Source: Acinetobacter sp. ANC 5054 (GTDB lineage: Bacteria > Pseudomonadota > Gammaproteobacteria > Pseudomonadales > Moraxellaceae). From it: 64,000 nt of DNA. The DNA lies in assembly GCF_002135295.1 (NCBI RefSeq), contig NZ_NEGG01000013.1:57359-121358 (forward strand), given 5' to 3'. The notes under the pieces are model-generated. The model made no database searches and was not told where the DNA came from. It saw only the letters and a program-made list of their open reading frames with translations. Each line of letters starts with the position of its first letter. The first letter of the stretch is position 1. Below are positions 48,886 through 59,296 of this stretch, one piece after another. Both the position numbers and the translations under genes were made by a program.

Positions 48886-49045
48886 TTCTATTTATATTCA
48901 TCAAGTTAACTATTCATTGAGTATAGCAGTAGCTATATGAATTAACATTTAACACATGAGAATCTCGCAACTTGTCATAGCCTTTTCCCTAAATTCAGAA
49001 TATAAAGAACTCACAAAATAAAAAGATCACTACTTTTCAGGATCA

Positions 49046-49627
49046 ATGATGACGAGAACCACTAAATTCTCAGGCATATTTATACTTGCCCTACTTGCAG
49101 CCATTGTCGCAACATTTTGCGATGCAATACATGTTTACACCCAAACACTAAGCTATCCAGATCCAATATTTTTTAATCAAGCTTGGTGGGTCTTCCCTGG
49201 ATTTTTTATTGCCTTTGCATTTATGGCGTTTAGCTATATTCAAGTGACTCAACTCCTTAAACACTATGTAATGACGCAGTTAAGCTGCCATCACGATGGC
49301 ACAACTCCATTGGTTGAGGCTTTGGTGCTCTTTGCGATTGTCTACATACTAAGTGGCTTTGGTAACTTCCACCCAGAAGCATTGTGTTGGATTTTCTATA
49401 TGAGTTTCTTTATCCGCTGGTGCTTTAGTTACGAACGTACTTGGTTGCTCATATTAGCCATCATGCTTGCGATAGGCGGTATGTTCTTTGAAGGACTATT
49501 AGCTGAATTTGGTTTAGTCAAATATCGCTATACAGAGATTTTTAATGTGCCGTATTGGTTAGGTGGTGTCTATATGCATGGTGCTTTTGCACTTCGAGCT
49601 GGCATGCGACGTTTTGTTTATCGTTAA
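49046..49627 (+). CDS. Polytopic membrane protein, unknown; faintly INSIG-like
   Basis: This 193-residue protein has about six hydrophobic helices. Conserved-looking segments are FCDAIHVYTQTLSYP, AWWVFPGFFIAFAF, LSGFGNFHPEALC and the end KYRYTEIFNVPYWLGGVYMH. The order (an early Asp motif, a central WW/aromatic helix, a Y-Y-T segment, then a W-L helix ending in a Gly-Arg pair) recalls the INSIG fold, but by eye this is weak. No enzymatic motif is seen. It is monocistronic and ends at a terminator. Confidence 0.55.
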   Translation: MMTRTTKFSGIFILALLAAIVATFCDAIHVYTQTLSYPDPIFFNQAWWVFPGFFIAFAFMAFSYIQVTQLLKHYVMTQLSCHHDGTTPLVEALVLFAIVYILSGFGNFHPEALCWIFYMSFFIRWCFSYERTWLLILAIMLAIGGMFFEGLLAEFGLVKYRYTEIFNVPYWLGGVYMHGAFALRAGMRRFVYR

Positions 49628-49653
49628 TTATTAAAATATAAAAAATTTAGACA

Positions 49654-49689
49654 TAAAAAAAGACCACTCAAACGGAGTGGTCTTTTTTT
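49654..49689. terminator. Bidirectional terminator
   Basis: AAAAAAAGACCACTC and GAGTGGTCTTTTTTT pair with a short AAACG loop. It serves the membrane protein and the converging tRNA-Met. Confidence 0.9.
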
Positions 49690-49694
49690 GAATA

Positions 49695-49771
49695 TGGTGG
49701 CTATGACGAGACTTGAACTTGTGACCCCCGCATTATGAGTGCGGTGCTCTAACCAACTGAGCTACATAGCC
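49695..49771 (-). tRNA. tRNA-Met (anticodon CAT), elongator
   Basis: The 77-base minus-strand gene GGCTATGTAGCTCAGTTGG has anticodon loop CTCATAA with CAT, T loop TTCAAGT and an encoded CCA. The first pair G1-C72 and the D-arm sequence fit the elongator rather than the initiator type. Confidence 0.94.
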
Positions 49772-49848
49772 TTAAACTGTGCGCGCATTATGGAGTGATA
49801 TTTAAATATCGTCAAGTCCATAATGCGCGTATTTGATCAAAATTTGTT

Positions 49849-50224
<376 letters not shown>

Positions 50225-50250
50225 GGAGCGCATTCTAACAAATTTAGCAA

Positions 50251-51082
<832 letters not shown>

Positions 51083-51144
51083 TTAAAGACTTCATCTCTC
51101 TAAAAGTTCGGGTACAATAGTCTTAAGTTTGGAAGTATCAGATT

Positions 51145-51624
51145 ATGGCGAAAGCAAATATTGTAGTTAAAAAGAATAACGGCGGAACGATTGCACTGAA
51201 CAAGCGTGCTCGTCATGATTATTTTATTGAAGAAAAATTTGAAGCTGGTCTGTCTTTACAAGGTTGGGAAGTCAAGTCGATGCGCGCAGGTCGCATGACG
51301 ATTGTAGAAAGCTATATTACTTTCAAAAATGGCGAAGCTTTCCTCTTTGGCGCACAGGTTCAACCATTACTGAGTGCCTCAACGCATGTTGTACCTGAGG
51401 CAACACGTACACGTAAGCTTTTACTGAACCGCCGTGAAATTGAAAAACTCATGGGCGCGATTAACCAAAAAGGTTATTCATGTGTACCTTTAGCGTGTTA
51501 TTGGAAAGGTCCGAACGCTAAGCTTGAAATTGCTTTGGTTAAAGGTAAGCAGTTACACGATAAACGTGCCACTGAAAAAGACCGTGACTGGCAGCGTGAT
51601 AAAGCACGAATTATGCATAAATAA
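51145..51624 (+). CDS. smpB: tmRNA-binding protein SmpB
   Basis: This 159-residue protein has the OB-fold stretch [32 protein letters not shown] and the basic tail [20 protein letters not shown], which enters the ribosome A site. It delivers tmRNA to stalled ribosomes. It diverges from coaD. A TACAAT -10-like element lies about 35 bases upstream. The ssrA gene is not in this window. Confidence 0.96.
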   Translation: MAKANIVVKKNNGGTIALNKRARHDYFIEEKFEAGLSLQGWEVKSMRAGRMTIVESYITFKNGEAFLFGAQVQPLLSASTHVVPEATRTRKLLLNRREIEKLMGAINQKGYSCVPLACYWKGPNAKLEIALVKGKQLHDKRATEKDRDWQRDKARIMHK

Positions 51625-51648
51625 TTTTGTGATTAGACCAATGCAAAA

Positions 51649-51676
51649 TAAAAAACCTCCGAATTGGAGGTTTTTT
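51649..51676. terminator. Bidirectional terminator
   Basis: AAAAAACCTCC and GGAGGTTTTTT pair around GAATT, between converging smpB and the secreted protein gene. Confidence 0.85.
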
Positions 51677-51687
51677 CAATATATGTA

Positions 51688-53037
51688 TTAACAAAACTTC
51701 AAACCACCAAAACAGTTAGTGCGAATTTCCTGATTGCCTAGTACCTGATTTTTTAGGGTTAAGTTTGCAGAACCTGCATTGCTTAAATTGATTGAGCCTA
51801 CATTTTTATAAATCGGTAAACCAAAAGCAGCTCCGACAGCAGAACCCAAGGGAATATAAATCGCGTCATTTGTGAGGATTTGTGACACTTTTTGTGCCAC
51901 TTGCGGCAAAACGCCTGAAATATCTACTTCTGATGTTGGATTTAATTTACCAATATTAATGGGGTCTTTGAATGACATCCACCAACCGGTTCGCGCAATA
52001 TCATCAGGGTTGGCATCTGGCCAACTCAGATCTTGTGACTGCAATGATAAATACCCTGCTGTCCCATTCAACGGAATGTTATGAATCATATTTAAGGCTT
52101 GCTCAAAAGTAATATTCATTTTCAAACCATCTATAGATGAACCTGAATCCATATAGAACTGTGCACCTTGAACCCACAATAAATTACGGTCTAATTTGAC
52201 TTGTAAGCTTCCGCTGTCCCGATTTAGCTGAATCGAAGGAACATTCGCCATGATATTTTTGGCGACCGCTTGGGTTTGACGTTTTCCATTAATTGTAATT
52301 TCGGGTACGGTAAATGGCACATTCATCGACGGAATGGTTAAACCTTTGCTATTTTCAGGTTGACTGACAAAGCTACGATCATTATTCCAAATGGTGTTAA
52401 TGACCAAATTTCCCGATAAAATTTCACTACTGTCATTACCAAAAATTGCCGACTGGGTCTTCGCCGTACCTGTGGTTGGGGCAATTTTCATATAACCACT
52501 CAGTGATTTGATTCCATCTGTTGGATTTGCTAAGTTTTGCACACCTGCTGTTAACAACCCCGTAATAGACTCAGCACTAACACGAAATCCTTTTACTTCA
52601 CGTAAGGCTGCTTGCTTTGGATTTTTAATTGCAAATTCAATAAATGGATTTTTAATTTCAGCACTGGTAGATGCACGATCACCATTAAACACAGGATTAC
52701 CATTTGCATCAGTTGAACTGGCATTTCCGCTAAGTGCTAAATGACCAATATCAATATCACATCCACCTGTTCCATTCACACCACCACAGCCCAATTGCAA
52801 ACTTTTGATATTTACATTCAGATCCATAATGGCATCTAAACTGAGCTTATAGAAACCAATGTTTTCATTGGTCATTTGCTGGTTGACTAAAACAGGATCG
52901 GTATAGGACATATTCATTAACGCCGCACCGTTGATTTTTGATAACTCTTGATCATCTAAACCAACCAATCCATCTGCAGCAAAAACAAAGGGGGATACAC
53001 ATAGGGTCAATGCCGTAGCGACCATTGTTTTTTTCAT
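51688..53037 (-). CDS. Secreted beta-rich protein of unknown function
   Basis: This 449-residue protein has a signal peptide (MKKTMVATALTLCVSPFVFA) directly followed by the motif GLVGLDDQELSKINGAALM, an LxDxELSxxxGxA segment I recognise from other secreted proteins of Acinetobacter and Pseudomonas. The rest is beta-rich, with LQLGCGGVNGTGGCDIDIGH and a C-terminal NCFGGLKFC; two Cys pairs could form disulfides. No lipobox and no enzyme motif are seen. The C-terminus is Cys, not the aromatic residue of a classic barrel. Probably cell-envelope associated; role unknown. Confidence 0.65.
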   Translation of the reverse strand: MKKTMVATALTLCVSPFVFAADGLVGLDDQELSKINGAALMNMSYTDPVLVNQQMTNENIGFYKLSLDAIMDLNVNIKSLQLGCGGVNGTGGCDIDIGHLALSGNASSTDANGNPVFNGDRASTSAEIKNPFIEFAIKNPKQAALREVKGFRVSAESITGLLTAGVQNLANPTDGIKSLSGYMKIAPTTGTAKTQSAIFGNDSSEILSGNLVINTIWNNDRSFVSQPENSKGLTIPSMNVPFTVPEITINGKRQTQAVAKNIMANVPSIQLNRDSGSLQVKLDRNLLWVQGAQFYMDSGSSIDGLKMNITFEQALNMIHNIPLNGTAGYLSLQSQDLSWPDANPDDIARTGWWMSFKDPINIGKLNPTSEVDISGVLPQVAQKVSQILTNDAIYIPLGSAVGAAFGLPIYKNVGSINLSNAGSANLTLKNQVLGNQEIRTNCFGGLKFC

Positions 53038-53266
53038 GATTGTTTAATCCATCTTAATTTTATTCACTCATCCCGAGTGATATTTGTGAGAAGATTAAAT
53101 CAATCTGATTGGCGTAAATGAATGGCGCATTGTGACATGCGTCACAAGTTTGTTAAATAAAATGCCAATTTAGTTCATTTTCAGGCAAATAAAAACCTTA
53201 GAAAATTTTCATTCACTAAGGTTTTCAATCATTTATAAATGACTATTCAATCGATAAATTTACAAA

Positions 53267-53818
53267 TTAATTAATTTTATTAAGCAATAATGCTAAATAT
53301 TCACCGAACCAAATCGCAGTTTCTAAATCACCAGTCGGTGGAGTCACTTCAACGGGTGCATTGTCTGACTGGGTCATCAGTCCCAAGAAGCTCGACATAC
53401 GGTTAAGATCAGTGCTACTACGCCCTGTTGGCATTAATGGCAACCCACTCCAGACCATCCCATGTTGCATGGCAAACAAATTTATTTGCTGCAAAACTGC
53501 CAATTTATCCCCACTCAAACCGCCGCCATTGGTAAAACCAGCAGCTAATTTACCCTGCCAAGTCCGCGCTAACCAACGTTTGGAAGATTGTTCCATAAAC
53601 AACTTCATGGCTGCACTCATACTGCCCATGTAGGTTGGACAACCAAAAACAATCGCATCGGCATGATCAAGCACATCCCAATCGACATTTTCAACATTCA
53701 TGAGATGAACGTTTGCGCCAGCTTTTTCCGCACCTTGGACAATATAATTTGCCACCTTGGCAGTGTGTCCATAGGGACTGTGATATACAACAGCGAGAGA
53801 TTTAGCAGTCAAAGACAT
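53267..53818 (-). CDS. Flavodoxin-like NAD(P)H-dependent oxidoreductase
   Basis: This 183-residue flavodoxin-fold protein has the FMN phosphate loop YHSPYGHTAKVANYIVQGAE, ADAIVFGCPTYMGSMSAAMK and FTNGGGLSGDKLAVLQQI, the features of the WrbA/NADPH-dependent FMN reductase group. It would reduce quinones or flavins in the cytoplasm. It begins about 220 bases from a converging side region without genes (53038-53266) and precedes nothing in operon distance. The electron acceptor is not known. Confidence 0.85.
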   Translation of the reverse strand: MSLTAKSLAVVYHSPYGHTAKVANYIVQGAEKAGANVHLMNVENVDWDVLDHADAIVFGCPTYMGSMSAAMKLFMEQSSKRWLARTWQGKLAAGFTNGGGLSGDKLAVLQQINLFAMQHGMVWSGLPLMPTGRSSTDLNRMSSFLGLMTQSDNAPVEVTPPTGDLETAIWFGEYLALLLNKIN

Positions 53819-53858
53819 ATCAATAAAAAGTCGATAGATTCAGTCAAGTTTAACATTT

Positions 53859-54602
53859 TCAAAGCATAAAGACGAATGTAGCCATACGTCCTGTTTTTGC
53901 TTCACGGCGATATGAATAAAAATCTTCAGGTTGGCGGAAAGTACATTGATCGCCACCTAACACATTTTTAACCCCATGTAATGCAAGAATATAACGCGCA
54001 ATTGCATACAGGTCGGCATAATATTTACCTTCCTTTATGCCTGCTTTAAATGCGCTATCCAGTTCAGGATATTTATCACAGAACGCAGCTTTTACTTCTG
54101 CACCAATTTCAAAGCTGTCTTGACAAATTGCCGCACCTAACCATGCCCATGTAGGTTGGCTATGCATCGCTGCAATGGTGTTTTCAACAATACCATTCGC
54201 TAAACCTTTCCAACCCGCATGTAGGTTCGCAACTTCCGTACCATCTGCATTACCCAAAACCACGGGCAAGCAATCTGCGGTCATCATCATTAAGGCATGA
54301 TGTGGCGTTTGCGTCACCATGCCATCACCTTCAAGCGCATCAAAAATCATTTGATCATTGAGGGTATGGCAAATCGTGCTATGGGTTTGGTTCATCCAAC
54401 TGATTTTATTCACGCCATATTCAGCAAAGTCTTGCAATAAGCGCATACGATGCTTTTGAACTCGCGCAGCATCATCACCAACATGTAGAGCAAGGTTAAA
54501 ACCTGCTAACTCAGGCTGCTTTGTTGCCTGAGTATGGTCATGTTGAATCTGAGTTTGCCCCACACATACACCTTGTGGGAGTCCTTGTACAAATTGCATC
54601 AT
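53859..54602 (-). CDS. pgeF: Peptidoglycan editing factor / laccase-domain protein PgeF (YfiH)
   Basis: This 247-residue DUF152 protein has the metal-site segments MMTADCLPVVLGN and VANLHAGWKGLANGIVENTI, plus WLGAAICQDSFEIGAEV. Members act on purine nucleosides or remove L-Ser from mis-made UDP-MurNAc, depending on study. It follows rluD by about 50 bases on the same strand, the rluD-yfiH order known from E. coli. Confidence 0.93.
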   Translation of the reverse strand: MMQFVQGLPQGVCVGQTQIQHDHTQATKQPELAGFNLALHVGDDAARVQKHRMRLLQDFAEYGVNKISWMNQTHSTICHTLNDQMIFDALEGDGMVTQTPHHALMMMTADCLPVVLGNADGTEVANLHAGWKGLANGIVENTIAAMHSQPTWAWLGAAICQDSFEIGAEVKAAFCDKYPELDSAFKAGIKEGKYYADLYAIARYILALHGVKNVLGGDQCTFRQPEDFYSYRREAKTGRMATFVFML

Positions 54603-54653
54603 GCTGTCCTTTTCTAAATATGGCGGATAAATCAGTTGAACTGTGGCAACTGA

Positions 54654-55706
54654 TTAATAAGCTTTATTTTCAGTACGCAGAACTTCAACTAAATTATTGA
54701 AGTCTTCTGGCCACGGCGCTTCAAACATCATATCTTCACCAGTACGTGGATGAACAAGACCTAGTTTTGCAGCATGTAAAGCCTGACGTTTAAAACTACG
54801 TAAAGTGTCATCAAGTAACTGAGACGCACCTGCTGGCATACGTACACGTGGCATATAAACAGAGTCACCCACAAGACCATGACCAATATAAGTCAGATGC
54901 ACACGAATTTGATGTGTACGACCCGTTTCCAATCGTGCTTGCACACGCGTAAAGTGTTGGAAGCGCTCTTTCACATTATAATGTGTAACCGCGTCTTTAC
55001 CGCCTGGCAAAACTGCCATTTTTATACGGTCTACAGGATGGCGTTTAATTGGCTCATCAATCGTACCGCCGGCAATAATGTTGCCATATACGACGAGATC
55101 GTAAATACGGTAAACCGATTTTTTCGCCAATTGCTTGCTTAAAGAAAATTGTGATTCTAAGTTTTTCGCCACAACCAATAAGCCAGATGTATCTTTATCG
55201 ATACGATGGACCAGACCTGCACGTGTCAGTTCTGCAGATTTAGGATAATGGTGTAAAATTGCGTTGACCAAAGTCCCTGTGCTATTTCCAGCACCCGGAT
55301 GTACAACCATACCCACAGGTTTATTAATCACCATAATATCGTCATCTTCATAGACAATATTAAGTGGAATATCTTCAGGTAAGCTACGGGTTTGCGCTTC
55401 GAGCTCAACTTCTAGGGTCAACAGTTCAGTACCTTCACATTTGTACTTTGGTTTCACAGTGTTACCATTGACCAACAAATGGCCTTCTTTGAGCCACTGT
55501 TTTAGCTTTTCCCGAGAAAAATCAGTCCAAACCAGTGCAGAAACCTGATCGATACGTTGTCCTAAATAGCTTTCATCCAATTGAAATTGCAACGATAAAC
55601 GTGTTGCAGTTGAGTCTGAAGTATGGTTATCTGCATCCTCAGAATCTTCAAGTAAATTGAAATCAGTTTCAGGGAAATTAGAATTGGAAGATTGTGCTTG
55701 ACTCAT
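54654..55706 (-). CDS. rluD: 23S rRNA pseudouridine synthase RluD
   Basis: This 350-residue protein has an N-terminal S4 RNA-binding domain (about 50-110; DFSREKLKQWLKEGHLLVNG) and the catalytic domain with GLVHRIDKDTSGLLVVAKNL, holding the nucleophilic Asp, and ETGRTHQIRVHLTYIGHGLV. A 40-residue acidic Ser/Asn-rich leader at the N-terminus is longer than in E. coli. It makes pseudouridines 1911, 1915 and 1917 in helix 69. It diverges from bamD, as in E. coli. Confidence 0.95.
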   Translation of the reverse strand: MSQAQSSNSNFPETDFNLLEDSEDADNHTSDSTATRLSLQFQLDESYLGQRIDQVSALVWTDFSREKLKQWLKEGHLLVNGNTVKPKYKCEGTELLTLEVELEAQTRSLPEDIPLNIVYEDDDIMVINKPVGMVVHPGAGNSTGTLVNAILHHYPKSAELTRAGLVHRIDKDTSGLLVVAKNLESQFSLSKQLAKKSVYRIYDLVVYGNIIAGGTIDEPIKRHPVDRIKMAVLPGGKDAVTHYNVKERFQHFTRVQARLETGRTHQIRVHLTYIGHGLVGDSVYMPRVRMPAGASQLLDDTLRSFKRQALHAAKLGLVHPRTGEDMMFEAPWPEDFNNLVEVLRTENKAY

Positions 55707-55777
55707 TTGCTCATTCAGACAAAAGTGGTTTAATAGTTCAATTGTAGCTCATTGCCCGTATTAACAGAGGAATTTTT

Positions 55778-56767
55778 ATGTCGCTACCAAAATATAAAAT
55801 GACAATGCTTGCTCTAACGATCGGCATTGCATCGGCAATGGTAGGCTGTAGCAGTAATCCAAAAAAAGAAGTGGTCGACACAGGTCCACAGTCAAGCGAA
55901 CTGGTTTATATCGAAAAAGCAAAAAAAGCGCTTGATCGTCACCAATATACAGACGCGGCAAAACACCTTGAAGCATTAGAAACCTATTACCCTACAGGTA
56001 ACTATGCACAGCAAGCACAACTTGAACTATTGTATGTAAAGTTTCAGCAAAAAGACTATGAAGGTGCAATTGCACTTGCAGACCGTTTTATTCGTATGAA
56101 CCCGCAGCACCCGCAAGTTGATTATGCGTATTATGTTCGCGGTGTATCAAACATGGAGCAAAACTATAATGGTTTGCTTCGTTATACCTCTTTAAAACAG
56201 TCTCACCGTGACGTGAGCTATTTAAAAGTGGCGTATCAAAACTTTGTCGATTTCATTCGTCGTTACCCATCAAGTGAATATGCAGTTGATGCAGCACAGC
56301 GTATGAAATTTATCAGTCAAGAATTGGCTGAAAGCGAAATGAATGCCGCTCGTTTTAATGTAAAACGTAAAGCATGGCTCGCTGCGGTTGAGCGTTCACT
56401 TTGGGTGGTTGAACATTACCCACAAGCACCTCAAGTACCTGAAGCTTTAGCAACAGTTGCTTATAGCTATGAAAAGTTAGGTGATAAAGCAACATCACAA
56501 CAATATATTGATGTGTTGAAACTGAACTATCCAAAACTCGTGAAATCTGATGGCACAGTCAATATGCGTGCAGCACGTAGTGAAGGCAGCTTCATTAACC
56601 GTGCAACCTTAGGTATTTTTGGTAAAGAAGCTCAAACCATGAGCGAACAGAATGTCGAAGATATCGAAGCACCTGAAGAAAAACGCAGTTTGACTAATCG
56701 CTTAAGCTTTGGCTTGCTTGACCGTCCAAAAACTGAAAATACCGAGTCAACTCAACCAGCTGAATAA
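55778..56767 (+). CDS. bamD: Outer-membrane assembly lipoprotein BamD
   Basis: In this 329-residue protein the signal peptide ends in the lipobox AMVGC (Cys 24). TPR repeats follow: AKKALDRHQYTDAAKHLEAL, YAQQAQLELLYVKFQQKDYE and the conserved DYAYYVRGVSNMEQN. A C-terminal acidic/basic extension after residue 265 is longer than in E. coli BamD (245 residues). It bridges BamA and the other Bam lipoproteins in outer-membrane protein insertion. It diverges from rluD. Confidence 0.94.
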   Translation: MSLPKYKMTMLALTIGIASAMVGCSSNPKKEVVDTGPQSSELVYIEKAKKALDRHQYTDAAKHLEALETYYPTGNYAQQAQLELLYVKFQQKDYEGAIALADRFIRMNPQHPQVDYAYYVRGVSNMEQNYNGLLRYTSLKQSHRDVSYLKVAYQNFVDFIRRYPSSEYAVDAAQRMKFISQELAESEMNAARFNVKRKAWLAAVERSLWVVEHYPQAPQVPEALATVAYSYEKLGDKATSQQYIDVLKLNYPKLVKSDGTVNMRAARSEGSFINRATLGIFGKEAQTMSEQNVEDIEAPEEKRSLTNRLSFGLLDRPKTENTESTQPAE

Positions 56768-56799
56768 TATCACTCCAGATTGAGTCGATTTTTCCCAAA

Positions 56800-56827
56800 G
56801 GGCAAGTTAGAATACTTGCCCTTTTGT
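56800..56827 (+). terminator. Terminator of bamD
   Basis: The stem GGGCAAG / CTTGCCC with a TTAGAATA loop is followed by TTTTGTCTTTT. Confidence 0.8.
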
Positions 56828-56980
56828 CTTTTCATGAACTACTTAATCAGATAGATTAAAAGGTATTCAATGCGCTCATTAGTTAGACTAATCGGCGTGA
56901 AAATAGCAACAACAGCATCTGAATTCGTTTTTAAAAAACGAACTGCACTAACTGACCCAGAGATAGACAGAACATACAGC

Positions 56981-58906
56981 ATGGCCATTCCTCAGCATAC
57001 AATTGATCAAATCTTAGATCGCACCGATATTGTCGATGTGATTGGTCAATTTGTGAAATTGAAAAAGACGGGACGCACCTATTCAGGTTGCTGCCCTTTT
57101 CATCAGGAAAAATCGCCGTCTTTTCACGTCTATCGCGATAAACAATATTTTCACTGCTTTGGTTGTCAGGCCAATGGTAATGCCATTCGTTTTTTGATGG
57201 ATATTGGCAGCAGAAACTTCATCGAAGTAATGAAGGATTTGTCGAGCCAAACAGGCATTGAACTCCCTAAAGACAATAACGATTCCAATAAACTCAAATA
57301 TAAACGCGAATCAAAACCCAAAGCCGTTGTTCAAACCACGCCAAAACCTGAAGCCGTACAACTCGTAAAAACTGAAAGTACACCTGCTCAGGGAAATACC
57401 TTTGAACACGACCCTTTCGCTGAATTTCAAAATAGCGAAGAAGCCTTTTATGGTAACGATCCTTTTGCGCATTTCGATCAAATCAATGATGCTTTTGAAG
57501 ATGTACCGCAAGATGGCAACTTGTATGATCTACTGGAAAATGTCGCGCAATATTATGAGCAGCAATTGCCGCTGAGCCAAATTGGTCAAGCCTACTTTAA
57601 ACAACGCGGACTCAGTGCCGAGACCATCGCGTATTGGCGTTTAGGTTATGCCCCTGAAGATTGGCAACACCTAGAAAAAGCTTTTCCACAAGATATTGAA
57701 GGTTTGAAACTTCTGGGTTTAATTCGTACCAGTGACAGTGGTCGTGACTTTGACTTATTACGTGAACGGGTTATTTTTCCAATTCGTGATGCCAAAGGTC
57801 GTGTGGTCGGTTTTGGTGGTCGTGCTTTAAATGACGAGATAAAACCCAAATATATCAACTCACCCGATTCAGAAGTTTTCCATAAAAACCAATTGCTGTA
57901 TGGCTTATATGAAGGCCGTAAGCAAAAAGCCCAAGATTGGCTGATGGTTGAAGGTTATATGGATGTCATTGCCTTACAGCAATATGGCATTCATGGTGCT
58001 GTAGCAACCTTAGGTACTGCCAGTAATACTGAACATCTGAACATTCTATTTAAGCAGAATAGTCGAATTACCATTGCATTCGATGGTGATGCCGCTGGTC
58101 AAAAAGCAGCACGTCGAACTTTGGAAATTGCACTGCCACTGTTAAACGATGGCCGTGAGCTAAAGTTCTTTGTTCTACCCAATGATCATGATCCCGACTC
58201 TCTGATTCGTCGTGAAGGTATTGAGAATTTCCGTCGTTTACTTGATACCTCGCCCCTATTATCTGAATTTGTATTTGCGCATTTAACGCAAAATCACAAT
58301 GTCAGCTCACCTGAAGGTAAAAGTCAGGTGATGGGCGAACTCAGACAACTGACTGAATTACTGCCAAAAGGCGGATCATATCGTTATCTACTACAGCAAT
58401 ATTTCCGTGAAAAGCTAGGTTTTAGCCGTAAATGGCAACCTCAAGTCAATAATGATGCCTCACTCAGCTTTAGTACGAAAATTGATGCAGAAGAATATGT
58501 AATCGCAATTCTGATCAACCACCCATATCTATATATTCATTTTGAACCATTGCGCGCTTTGGTTTCACAAGACTTACTGCTTTATCATATTTTAAGCATT
58601 TTCAATGTGATTTTTGATGAACTGCCAGATGATCCTGAGCTTTCTACATATTATGTACTGGGTGCCTGTGCAGCACATCATCATGAATTACAACATATTT
58701 TAGAACACGCCAATATTAGTGATTATACATCTTCACCTGAACAAGCGGATAAACTAGCAGGCGATCTGTCAATTAAACTGCAATATCAATTCTTGCAACT
58801 GAAAATTAAGTCCAATAAGTTTTCGAGCCTTGCCGAAATGCGTAATTTAAAACAGCGTATTTATGATATTGATAAAAAAAGATCGCTTACCTTACTTGAA
58901 GATTAA
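56981..58906 (+). CDS. dnaG: DNA primase DnaG
   Basis: The protein has 641 residues from MAIPQHTIDQILDRTDIVDV. A longer frame from 56870 adds 37 residues that do not look like DnaG. The zinc finger is C38-x2-H41-x17-C59-x2-C62 (CCPFHQEKSPSFHVYRDKQY then FHCFGC). A long acidic and Phe-rich linker (about 100-180, FEHDPFAEFQNSEEAFYGND) follows. The TOPRIM domain holds WLMVEGYMDVIALQQYGIHG and ITIAFDGDAAGQKAARRTLE. The C-terminal DnaB-interacting helices end the protein. It makes RNA primers at forks. No clear ribosome site precedes the start, which may lower expression. Confidence 0.93.
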   Translation: MAIPQHTIDQILDRTDIVDVIGQFVKLKKTGRTYSGCCPFHQEKSPSFHVYRDKQYFHCFGCQANGNAIRFLMDIGSRNFIEVMKDLSSQTGIELPKDNNDSNKLKYKRESKPKAVVQTTPKPEAVQLVKTESTPAQGNTFEHDPFAEFQNSEEAFYGNDPFAHFDQINDAFEDVPQDGNLYDLLENVAQYYEQQLPLSQIGQAYFKQRGLSAETIAYWRLGYAPEDWQHLEKAFPQDIEGLKLLGLIRTSDSGRDFDLLRERVIFPIRDAKGRVVGFGGRALNDEIKPKYINSPDSEVFHKNQLLYGLYEGRKQKAQDWLMVEGYMDVIALQQYGIHGAVATLGTASNTEHLNILFKQNSRITIAFDGDAAGQKAARRTLEIALPLLNDGRELKFFVLPNDHDPDSLIRREGIENFRRLLDTSPLLSEFVFAHLTQNHNVSSPEGKSQVMGELRQLTELLPKGGSYRYLLQQYFREKLGFSRKWQPQVNNDASLSFSTKIDAEEYVIAILINHPYLYIHFEPLRALVSQDLLLYHILSIFNVIFDELPDDPELSTYYVLGACAAHHHELQHILEHANISDYTSSPEQADKLAGDLSIKLQYQFLQLKIKSNKFSSLAEMRNLKQRIYDIDKKRSLTLLED

Positions 58907-59296
58907 GTTTTAACTAATGTTACGCCCGTAAAAGTAATTTCGCATTTTAAAATGATTTTTAATTCTATTCGACGGAGTCCTACATCTAGGGATCGAATAA
59001 AGGTATTAGCCTTCGGCTGGAGGTACTCTTACGAAGCCACGCTTCTCATTAGGCAAAATGAGGAGCAATGCTCCGCAAGAAAAACCATTGTCATCCGCAA
59101 AACTCGCTCATTAGCGTCAAATTATTCAAAAGTATTGCAAAAACATTTTTGATTAGAAGAAGTCCTGCCTCAAACAATTGCGGATGACCTTAGCACATAT
59201 CGTTCTTTTATTTGAATAAAATTGCGCTTCTTATGTTAACTGCGTAACTTCAAGTTCAAGCTGTGAACGACCTTCTAATTTAATGAATAAGTTTAT
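58907..59296. other. Gene-free stretch with inverted repeats between dnaG and hemA
   Basis: The inverted repeat TCATCCGCAA (59091-59100) and TTGCGGATGA (59178-59187) is 77 bases apart. The palindrome GGAGCAATGCTCC lies at 59062-59074, and there are two related segments AGTCCTACAT and AGTCCTGCCT. A 66-codon frame over this stretch has no coding look. It could be a small non-autonomous element or a decayed gene. Confidence 0.4.

Noticed and set aside
56870..56980. Longer N-terminus of DnaG
   Set aside because: The 37 extra residues do not resemble primase and the ATG at 56981 begins the normal DnaG start.
58952..59152. 66-codon frame between dnaG and hemA
   Set aside because: No ribosome site, no conserved look, and it covers inverted repeats; described as a structured gap instead.
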